Position numbers and translations under genes: made by a program
In this document: positions 14,584-21,396 of the stretch, in pieces
How positions within the stretch are numbered: position 1 is the stretch's first letter
Layout of the letters: every line of letters begins with the position of its first letter
Assembly (NCBI GenBank): GCA_019670725.1
Contig: AP024629.1
Coordinates: forward strand, 1,674,001 to 1,738,000
Origin: Alphaproteobacteria bacterium SO-S41
Lineage (GTDB): Bacteria; Pseudomonadota; Alphaproteobacteria; Micropepsales; Micropepsaceae
Direction: 5' to 3'
DNA length: 64,000 bases
Notes under the pieces: model-generated
What the model was told of the DNA's origin: nothing
What the model saw: the letters and a program-made list of their open reading frames with translations, nothing else
The model's database searches: none

Positions 14584-14988
14584 ATGAATGGTTTGAAGGT
14601 GAGCGCGCTGTGCGCGGTGCTGTGGCTGCCGGTGGCATGGGGCGCGGATGCGCAGCCGGCGCCGCTGACGCTGGACATGCTGGCCGGCAAGCAGTTGGCG
14701 GGCGGGTGGCAGTACGATCACGCCGACGACAAGGGCAACAAGACGGCGCAGAGCCTGATCCTGAAGGCTGACGGGACCTATGAGAATTATCTCTCCTCGT
14801 CGGGGCCAAACAAGCCGCCGATCTCGGCCAATGGGCGCGGCTACTGGTTTGCCCGGATCGGAGCGGACGGGGCGATCGAACTCGCGCTGGGCGGCGACAA
14901 GGACGGCAAGGATCCGAGCTGGTCGTTGCGGGCGCTCGCCGACGGCACGCTGCAGAACGGCGAGCAGATCTGGCATCTGGTGCCCTAG
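14584..14988 (+). CDS. Small secreted protein of unknown function
   Basis: The 134-residue product has a signal peptide (MNGLKVSALCAVLWLPVAWG, cleavage near ADA-QP). The compact mature part has beta-rich phrases such as GGWQYDHADDKGNK, LILKADGTYENYL and GYWFARIGADGAIELALGG, suggestive of a lipocalin-like META/heat-shock-type barrel, but no family is certain. ATG 14584 has GGGGGAG five bases upstream. It follows the third paralog by 12 bases, so the two probably form one transcript. Its TAG shares CTAG with the stop of the convergent Lrp-type gene. Confidence 0.78.
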   Translation: MNGLKVSALCAVLWLPVAWGADAQPAPLTLDMLAGKQLAGGWQYDHADDKGNKTAQSLILKADGTYENYLSSSGPNKPPISANGRGYWFARIGADGAIELALGGDKDGKDPSWSLRALADGTLQNGEQIWHLVP

Positions 14989-15410
14989 CGCTCCGCCTTC
15001 ACGGTCAGCACGATGGACGACATGGTGCGGGCGACGCCGCGGAGGCGGCCGATATGGTCGAGCAGGGTGTCGAGGCGTTCGGTGGTTTCGGCGGCGAGTT
15101 CGGCGATGAGGTCGAATTCGCCGGACACCGTCACGAGGCGCTTGAGCTCGGGCAGGGCCTTCAGGTCGGCGACGACGCGGTCGGCGAGTTTGGGATCGAC
15201 GCTGAGCATGACATGCGCGCGGATGAGCCGGGCGGCGCGCGGGTCGGCGCGGCGGATCGTGTAGCCGCGGATTTCGCCCGAGCGTTCCAGCCGTGCGATG
15301 CGGTCCTGCACCGTGGAGCGAGCGAGTTTCAGTTTGTCCGCCAGTGCGGTGACACTGGCGCGGGCGTCGGTCTCCAAGAGATCGAGCAGGCGGTGGTCAG
15401 TCGTGTCCAT
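14985..15410 (-). CDS. Lrp/AsnC family transcriptional regulator
   Basis: The 141-residue regulator has an N-terminal helix-turn-helix (HRLLDLLETDARASVTALAD and LARSTVQDRIARLERSGEI) and a C-terminal RAM/ACT-like effector domain (HVMLSVDPKLADRVVADLK ... TVSGEFDLIAEL). Such proteins sense amino acids. It is divergent from a saccharopine dehydrogenase-family gene, so control of lysine catabolism by lysine or a related metabolite is a reasonable inference. ATG 15410 is chosen over an upstream in-frame start because family members begin just before the helix LLDLLE. Confidence 0.9.
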   Translation of the reverse strand: MDTTDHRLLDLLETDARASVTALADKLKLARSTVQDRIARLERSGEIRGYTIRRADPRAARLIRAHVMLSVDPKLADRVVADLKALPELKRLVTVSGEFDLIAELAAETTERLDTLLDHIGRLRGVARTMSSIVLTVKAER

Positions 15411-15425
15411 GGTGGGCCGTTGAAT

Positions 15426-15441
15426 TGACGTTTCACCGTCA
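15426..15441. promoter_or_regulatory. Possible Lrp-type regulator binding site
   Basis: TGACG at 15426-15430 and CGTCA at 15437-15441 form a short inverted repeat around TTTCAC, 15 bases upstream of the Lrp-type start and in the divergent promoter region with the saccharopine dehydrogenase-family gene. The match is short and the assignment is tentative. Confidence 0.35.
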
Positions 15442-15536
15442 TAATACCGGATTAATCCCATCAGATCGACGGAATTGAGGCTCCAAACCGGCGGCTGGCG
15501 GCCGCATCTTTCATGTCAGACCCGAGGAGACTGGAC

Positions 15537-16607
15537 ATGAAGAAGCTGTTGCTCGTCGGCGGGGGCAAGATCGGCTCCGCCATTACCGAATTGCTGGGCG
15601 CGACAGGCGACTATGCCGTGACCGTCGCCGACCGCGACGCGGCGAGCCTCGGCCGCCTGACGGCGCCGAACGTGACCGCCAAGCATATCGACATTTCCGA
15701 CGCGGCGGCGCTGGCCGAGGCGGCGAAGGGCCATGACATGTTGGTCAGCGCGGCGCCGTACAATCTGACGCCGGTGATCGCGGCGGCGGCGAAGGGCGCG
15801 GGCGCGCATTATTTCGATCTGACCGAGGATGTGGAATCGACCCGCGTTGTGAAGCAACTGGCGGCGGGCGCCTCCAGCGCGTTCGTGCCGCAATGCGGGC
15901 TGGCGCCGGGCTATATTTCGATCTCGGCGGCCGATATCGCGAACCGCTTCGACACGCTGCGCGAGGTGCAGATGCGCGTCGGCGCGCTGCCGGTGTTTCC
16001 GACCAATGCGCTGAAGTACAATCTCACCTGGTCGACCGATGGCCTGATCAACGAATACTGCAACCCTTGCGAATCCATTCGCGACGGCGAACTGATCGAA
16101 GTGCCGGCGCTGGAGGAACTGGAAGAGTTCTCGCTGGACGGGATCGAGTATGAGGCGTTCAACACGTCGGGTGGGCTCGGCACGCTGTGCGAGACGCTGG
16201 CGGGGAAGGTCGAGAACCTCAACTACAAGACCGTGCGCTATCCCGGCCACCGCGACATCGTGAAGATGCTGGTGCGGGACCTCCGCCTGTCGCATCGCCG
16301 CGATATCCTGAAAGACGTGCTGGAAGCCTCGATCCCCATCACCTTCCAGGACGTGGTGCTGATCTTCGTGACCGTCACCGGCACGCGCGAGGGCCGCTTG
16401 ACGCAGGAGAGCACGGCGAAAAAGGTCTATGCTCAGACCGTGGGCGGGAAACTGATGAGCGCGATCCAGATCACGACGGCGGCGGGCATCTGCGCGATGG
16501 TCGACCTGATGGCGGAAGGCAAGCTGCCGACCAGCGGCTTCGTGCGGCAGGAGGAGACGAGCCTGGCCGATTTCCACGCCAACCGGTTTGGGCGGTATTA
16601 CGCTTAG
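15537..16607 (+). CDS. Saccharopine dehydrogenase family protein
   Basis: The 356-residue NAD(P)-dependent oxidoreductase starts with a Rossmann fingerprint LLVGGGKIGSAITELL and has the family's substrate domain (LKYNLTWSTDGLINEYCNPC and VRYPGHRDIVKMLV). In alphaproteobacteria this type is linked to lysine degradation through saccharopine or piperideine carboxylate, yielding 2-aminoadipate semialdehyde. The antiquitin-type dehydrogenase at 19793 would oxidise that product. ATG 15537 is preferred over 15513 because GAGGAGA lies six bases upstream. It is divergent from the Lrp-type regulator. The lysine-ketoglutarate reductase half of the eukaryotic bifunctional enzyme is not present. Confidence 0.88.
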   Translation: MKKLLLVGGGKIGSAITELLGATGDYAVTVADRDAASLGRLTAPNVTAKHIDISDAAALAEAAKGHDMLVSAAPYNLTPVIAAAAKGAGAHYFDLTEDVESTRVVKQLAAGASSAFVPQCGLAPGYISISAADIANRFDTLREVQMRVGALPVFPTNALKYNLTWSTDGLINEYCNPCESIRDGELIEVPALEELEEFSLDGIEYEAFNTSGGLGTLCETLAGKVENLNYKTVRYPGHRDIVKMLVRDLRLSHRRDILKDVLEASIPITFQDVVLIFVTVTGTREGRLTQESTAKKVYAQTVGGKLMSAIQITTAAGICAMVDLMAEGKLPTSGFVRQEETSLADFHANRFGRYYA

Positions 16608-16616
16608 CGGAGACCT

Positions 16617-16719
16617 GTCATCCCGGCCTTGAGCCGGGACCCAGGGCCGCAAGCGTCGGTGCTTGTCGCGCCCTGGGTCCCGGGTCTCGGGCGCCTCCGG
16701 CGGCCTCGCCCGGGATGAC
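16617..16719. repeat. Nested extragenic palindrome
   Basis: GTCATCCCGG at 16617-16626 is complementary to CCGGGATGAC at 16710-16719. Inside, GGGACCCAGGGC pairs with GCCCTGGGTCCC. The whole is a 103-bp imperfect palindrome of the type scattered through alphaproteobacterial genomes. It separates the saccharopine dehydrogenase-family gene from the TPP enzyme gene on the same strand. Confidence 0.8.
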
Positions 16720-16738
16720 GACTTGGGAGAATGAAGCC

Positions 16739-18397
16739 ATGCGCACGGGCGCCGAACTGCTGGTCGATCAGTTGATCCTGAACGGGGTCGATACGGCGTT
16801 CGGCGTGCCGGGCGAATCCTATCTGGCGGTGCTGGATGCGATGCACGACCGGCGCGACCGCTTTCGCTTTGTCGCCTGCCGTCAGGAGGGCGGGGCGGCG
16901 TTCATGGCGGAGGCGTGGGGCAAGCTCTCCAACGCGCCGGGCGTCTGCTTCGTGACGCGCGGGCCGGGGGCGACGAATGCCTCGATCGGCGTGCACACGG
17001 CGATGCAGGATTCGACGCCGATGATCCTGTTCATCGGGCAGGTCGGCTCGGTCGATGTGGAGCGCGAGGCGTTCCAGGAGATCGACTATCGCCGGTTCTT
17101 CTCGCCCATTTGCAAATGGGCGGCGCAAATCGACCGGGCGGACCGCGTGCCTGAATTCGTGCAGCGGGCCTTTGCGGTGGCGATGTCGGGGCGGCCGGGA
17201 CCGGTCGTGCTGGCGCTGCCGGAAGACATGCTGGTGGCGACATCCGATGTGCTGGATGCGCGGACGGTGGTTGCCGCGCGCGCGGCGCCGGCGCCGTCCG
17301 ATGTCGCGCGCCTCGCGGGGATGCTGGCCGAGGCGGAGCGGCCGCTCGCCATTCTGGGTGGGCCGGGCTGGAGCGTTGAGGCGGCGCGGCATATCCGCAC
17401 CTTCCTGGAGCGCTGCGAAATCCCGGCGGTTACGGCGTTCCGCGCGAAAGATCGTCTCGACAATGCGCATACGCTCTATGTCGGCGATCTCGGCATCGGG
17501 GCCGATCCGGCGCTGGTGAAGCGCGTGGCGGAGGCCGATCTTTTGCTCGTACTGGGCGCGCGGCTGGATGAGATGACGACGGGCGCCTATGAGCGCATCG
17601 CGGTGCCGACCGCGATACAGAAACTGGTGCATGTGTTTCCGGATGCGGGGGAGCTGAACCGCGTCACGGCAGCGGATCTCGCGATCTGCGCCCATATCGA
17701 GACGTTTGCCGAGGTGGCGGAGCGGCTGTCCATTTCGGCCGCGCCGCGCTGGAGCGGGTGGGCCAAGCAGGCGCGGCAGGCCTATGAGCGCTTCATTGCG
17801 CCGGTGTCGCCGCCGGGCGCGGTCAATCCCTCGGCGATCTTCGCGGGACTGCGCGAGCGGCTGCCGCAGGACGCCATACTGACGAACGGAGCGGGGAACT
17901 ATGCGGGGTGGCTGCACCGGTTCCACCTGCACCGGCAGCTGCACACGCAGCTGGCGCCGCTGTCGGGGGCGATGGGCTACGGCTTTCCCGCGGCGATCGC
18001 AGCGAAGCTGAAGCATCCCGAGCGTGTGGTGATCGCCAATTCGGGCGACGGCTGTTTCCTGATGAACGGGCAGGAGATGGCGACGGCCGTGCAATACGGC
18101 GCCAACATCATCAGCCTCGTCTGGGATAACGGCTCGTACGGCACGATCCGGATGCATCAGGAGCGCAACTATCCCGGCCGCGTGTCGGGCACGGATCTGG
18201 TGAACCCGGATTTCGCGGCGCTGGCGCGCAGCTATGGTGCGGCAGGGTTCACGGTGGAGAAGACCGCGGATTTCGAGGGGGCGTTCGAGGCGGCGTTGGC
18301 GTCTGGGAAACCGGCGCTGATCCACATCAAGACGGATGTGGAGGCGATCACGCCGACGACGACGATCAGCGCGCTGCGTGCGGCGGCGAAGGGGTAG
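16739..18397 (+). CDS. Thiamine pyrophosphate-dependent enzyme (acetolactate synthase-like)
   Basis: The 552-residue protein has the three domains of the ALS/POX family. The N-terminal Pyr domain has the catalytic Glu in CRQEGGAAFMAEAW (about residue 48). The middle FAD/Rossmann-like domain is at about 190-320. The C-terminal PP domain has the TPP/Mg motif GDGCFLMNGQEMATAVQYGA with a downstream N in DNGSYGT. The substrate cannot be told, and no ilvN regulatory subunit is adjacent, which argues against a normal biosynthetic acetolactate synthase. ATG 16739 follows GGGAGA. The frame is open upstream only through the palindromic repeat. Confidence 0.9.
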   Translation: MRTGAELLVDQLILNGVDTAFGVPGESYLAVLDAMHDRRDRFRFVACRQEGGAAFMAEAWGKLSNAPGVCFVTRGPGATNASIGVHTAMQDSTPMILFIGQVGSVDVEREAFQEIDYRRFFSPICKWAAQIDRADRVPEFVQRAFAVAMSGRPGPVVLALPEDMLVATSDVLDARTVVAARAAPAPSDVARLAGMLAEAERPLAILGGPGWSVEAARHIRTFLERCEIPAVTAFRAKDRLDNAHTLYVGDLGIGADPALVKRVAEADLLLVLGARLDEMTTGAYERIAVPTAIQKLVHVFPDAGELNRVTAADLAICAHIETFAEVAERLSISAAPRWSGWAKQARQAYERFIAPVSPPGAVNPSAIFAGLRERLPQDAILTNGAGNYAGWLHRFHLHRQLHTQLAPLSGAMGYGFPAAIAAKLKHPERVVIANSGDGCFLMNGQEMATAVQYGANIISLVWDNGSYGTIRMHQERNYPGRVSGTDLVNPDFAALARSYGAAGFTVEKTADFEGAFEAALASGKPALIHIKTDVEAITPTTTISALRAAAKG

Positions 18398-18430
18398 TGC
18401 GATGCTGCGCGCAGCGCCTCATCTTGAATG

Positions 18431-18481
18431 GCTCAGGCATGGGTCCTCGGGTTCTGCGCGTTGCGCAGCCCCGAGGATGAC
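18431..18481. repeat. Dispersed repeat family A, copy 2
   Basis: This 51-bp element has the same outer blocks as copies at 5199 and 31981 (CTCAGGCATGGGTCCTCGGG and CCCCGAGGATGAC). It lies between the convergent ends of the TPP enzyme and TMEM43 genes. The inner bases differ, but the hairpin TTCTGCGCGTTGCGCAG is retained. Confidence 0.75.
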
Positions 18482-18503
18482 AGTTGTGGGTTGGTTGGTT
18501 GGG

Positions 18504-19685
18504 TCAGACCGGTGCGGCGACCGCTTTGCGTTTACGGCCCCAGCCGAACCAATAGATGATGCCGGCGGCGACCAGCAGGATCGCGCCGCCGAGGAGCGGG
18601 CGGTAGGCGAGCCAGGCCAGCGCGATCACGATGAGGCCGAGCGGGACGCCGAGCGCGAAGGCGATGATCGCGATGCCGCCGCCGACGATGCGCGCGAGGA
18701 ACGGGATGACGTTCGCGAGCGCGCGCAGGGGGCTAAGGATGAGCGCGAAGCCGATGCAGATGCCGATAATGCCGGCGGCGCGCAGGATCCAGGTCATCGT
18801 GTTTTCGGAAGCCTGCTGGTCGGAAATCATCATCGATGCCGTCTTGTCGCCGAGCGCCAGGCGATAGACCTCGTAGTCGTTCGGGGCGCGCCACGGCTCG
18901 AGCCCCGCGCCCTGCTGGCGGGCGAGGACGGAGACGGTCTGGGGCGAGGCGACATAGGTGTAGTTGACGCGGAGATCGCCGATCTTGGGCTCTTCGACCA
19001 TGCCTTCACCGGCATAGTAGCCCTGCGGCGTCGGCGTCCAGCCGCGCGGTTCCTCAACCGGCTTCGGCACGGCTTCGCCAGAGAGCTGGCCGAGCAGCGC
19101 GGGCTTCAGCTTGTAGCCGCCGAGTGTCGCGTCGGTCGCCGTGAAGTCCTTGGATTTCACGGTCATCGACGGATTGGTCAGCGGACCGCCAACCTTGCGC
19201 GCTTCGGCGCCGCTGGCGGCCTTGTTGAACTTGGAGGAGTCGATTTCCGATTCCGACCAGACGCGCGAGTAGGAATAGGTCGTCGTGGTGGTTTCGCCGC
19301 CGCCGATCCGCTCCTCGGTCTTGGTCGAGGAGTCTTCCTTCCACTGATACATCTCGGCCTTGCGCGAGAGGACCAGCGTGTCGGCGAAGGTGATTTCGAG
19401 ATCGCCGTCGGCGACGGGGGCGGTCGCCTTCGCCTCGCCGGTGACGTGGATCAGCTTGCCGTCATTGGCGGCGTCGGGCGCGGTGCTGGTGAGCGAGATC
19501 GCGGCGTCGGTCGCGGCGGAGAGGCCCTTCTCGGCGGTAACCGCGCGGCCTTCGTTCCACCAGAGCAGCGCGCAGCAGCCGATGATGAGAACGAAGCCGC
19601 CGATGATGCCGCCGAAGGAACTGCCCAAGCGCTGGAAATACGACCGGCTGGTCGATGTGCTGTACGGATCGCTCACGGCGCCCAC
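18504..19685 (-). CDS. TMEM43 family membrane protein
   Basis: The 393-residue protein has one N-terminal membrane helix (about residues 24-43, GGIIGGFVLIIGCCALLWWN followed by EGRAV), a large extracytoplasmic domain (about 50-300), and three or four C-terminal helices. The WWNEGRAV motif and the overall layout match TMEM43 (LUMA), a nuclear-membrane protein in animals with bacterial homologues of unknown role. It is transcribed opposite to both neighbours and has no obvious operon partner. The domain is rich in Thr/Ser (GGGETTTTTYSYSR). Confidence 0.88.
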   Translation of the reverse strand: MGAVSDPYSTSTSRSYFQRLGSSFGGIIGGFVLIIGCCALLWWNEGRAVTAEKGLSAATDAAISLTSTAPDAANDGKLIHVTGEAKATAPVADGDLEITFADTLVLSRKAEMYQWKEDSSTKTEERIGGGETTTTTYSYSRVWSESEIDSSKFNKAASGAEARKVGGPLTNPSMTVKSKDFTATDATLGGYKLKPALLGQLSGEAVPKPVEEPRGWTPTPQGYYAGEGMVEEPKIGDLRVNYTYVASPQTVSVLARQQGAGLEPWRAPNDYEVYRLALGDKTASMMISDQQASENTMTWILRAAGIIGICIGFALILSPLRALANVIPFLARIVGGGIAIIAFALGVPLGLIVIALAWLAYRPLLGGAILLVAAGIIYWFGWGRKRKAVAAPV

Positions 19686-19792
19686 TCCCCTGGAAAACCG
19701 ACTCCCCTCGGTCGCGGCAATCTAGCCGTGGCCAATGCCCGGCGCTTGCGATGTTTCGACGCGCCACGCCCTTTATCGATAAGGAAATCCGC

Positions 19793-21286
19793 ATGACGAC
19801 CGCTTCAGAGCTTCTCGCCCATTTCGGTATCCCCGAAAGCGGGGACGTCGCGGTGCGCTCGCCCATCGACGGCGCGGTGATCGGGCACGTCGCCTATGAC
19901 GCGCCTGAGGAGATCGGCGTGAAGATCGCGGTGGCGGAGCGCGCCTTCCAGGCCTGGCGCGCCGTGCCGGCCCCGCGGCGGGGCGAGCTGGTGCGGCTGT
20001 TCGGCGAGGAGCTGCGCGCCAACAAGGAGAAGCTCGGACGTCTCGTGACGCTGGAGGCCGGCAAGATCCTGCAGGAGGGACTTGGCGAGGTGCAGGAGAT
20101 GATCGACATCTGCGACTTCGCGGTGGGTCTCTCGCGGCAGCTTTACGGCCTCACCATCGCATCGGAGCGGCCGGGGCACCGGATGATGGAAACCTGGCAT
20201 CCGCTGGGGCCGGTCGCGATCATCTCGGCGTTCAACTTCCCGGTCGCGGTATGGGCGTGGAACGCGGCGCTGGCGCTGGTCTGCGGTGATACCGTGATCT
20301 GGAAGCCGTCGGAGAAGACGCCGCTGACGGCGCTGGCGACGCAGGCGCTGTTCGAACGCGCCGTGAAGCGGTTCGGCGATGCGCCCGCCGGCCTGTCCTC
20401 GGTGGTGCTGGGTCTGGCCGATGCCGGCAAAGCGCTGGCGGCGGATGTGCGTATTCCGCTGGTGAGCGCGACCGGCTCGACGCGCATGGGTCGGGCGCTG
20501 GGGCCGGTGGTCGCGGAGCGGTTCGGCCGTTCGCTGCTGGAGCTCGGTGGCAACAACGCGATGATCGTGATGCCGTCGGCCGATCTGGAACTCGCGGTGC
20601 GGGCGATCCTGTTCGCGGCGGTGGGCACGGCGGGGCAGCGCTGCACCTCGCTGCGCCGCCTGCTCGTTCATGCCGACGTCTATGACAAGCTGGTGCCGCG
20701 CGTGAAGGCCGCCTATGGCCGCGTGACGATCGGCGATCCGCTGGAGACCGGCACGCTGGTCGGGCCGCTGGTCGACAAGGCGGCGTTTGACGGGATGGAG
20801 GCGGCGCTGGCCGGTGCGAAGAGCGCCGGCGGCGTGGTGACGGGCGGCGGGCGTGCGCTGGCCGACCAATATCCGAACGCCGTTTACGCCCATCCGGCCG
20901 TGGTGGAGATGCCGTCGCAGACCGGCGTCATGATCCACGAGACCTTCGCGCCGATCCTCTATGTCGTGAAGATCGGCTCGTTGGACGAGGGCCTGACGCT
21001 GCAGAACGCGGTGCCGCAGGGGCTGTCGTCCTGCATCTTCACGCGCGACATGCAGGAGGCCGAGCGCTTCACCTCGGCGGCCGGCAGCGATTGCGGGATC
21101 GCCAACGTCAATATCGGCCCCTCGGGCGCCGAGATCGGCGGCGCGTTCGGCGGCGAGAAGGAAACCGGCGGCGGGCGGGAGTCCGGCTCGGACAGCTGGC
21201 GCGCTTATATGCGCCGGCAGACCGCAACCGTGAACTATTCCAATGCGCTGCCGTTGGCGCAGGGGATCAAGTTCGACCTCGACTGA
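19793..21286 (+). CDS. amaB: Aldehyde dehydrogenase, antiquitin (ALDH7) type; likely 2-aminoadipate semialdehyde dehydrogenase
   Basis: This 497-residue NAD(P)-dependent aldehyde dehydrogenase has the general-base Glu in LLELGGNNAM (E250) and the nucleophile C284 in GTAGQRCTSLRR. The GGNNA and IGPSGAEIGGAFGGEKETGGGRESGSD phrases, read in parts, are characteristic of the antiquitin/AmaB group, which oxidises 2-aminoadipate 6-semialdehyde from lysine degradation. A saccharopine dehydrogenase-family gene 3.2 kb upstream fits that pathway. ATG 19793 follows AAGGAAA. A long upstream in-frame extension is rejected because it overlaps the TMEM43 promoter region. Confidence 0.88.
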   Translation: MTTASELLAHFGIPESGDVAVRSPIDGAVIGHVAYDAPEEIGVKIAVAERAFQAWRAVPAPRRGELVRLFGEELRANKEKLGRLVTLEAGKILQEGLGEVQEMIDICDFAVGLSRQLYGLTIASERPGHRMMETWHPLGPVAIISAFNFPVAVWAWNAALALVCGDTVIWKPSEKTPLTALATQALFERAVKRFGDAPAGLSSVVLGLADAGKALAADVRIPLVSATGSTRMGRALGPVVAERFGRSLLELGGNNAMIVMPSADLELAVRAILFAAVGTAGQRCTSLRRLLVHADVYDKLVPRVKAAYGRVTIGDPLETGTLVGPLVDKAAFDGMEAALAGAKSAGGVVTGGGRALADQYPNAVYAHPAVVEMPSQTGVMIHETFAPILYVVKIGSLDEGLTLQNAVPQGLSSCIFTRDMQEAERFTSAAGSDCGIANVNIGPSGAEIGGAFGGEKETGGGRESGSDSWRAYMRRQTATVNYSNALPLAQGIKFDLD

Positions 21287-21396
21287 CGTTGGGGCAAGTG
21301 GCGGGGCGGTGCGATGTCATCGGTCCGTCTTGCAACCGTCACCGCAAGTAAGCCGTCGCATGAGAGCGCTCGCCGCCGTTCCAGGTGGGGGATTCC

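Noticed and set aside
16604-18325. 573-codon minus-strand open frame opposite the TPP enzyme
   Set aside because: It is the shadow of a well-supported plus-strand gene in GC-rich DNA. It is very rich in Arg, Pro and His and has no domain or RBS.
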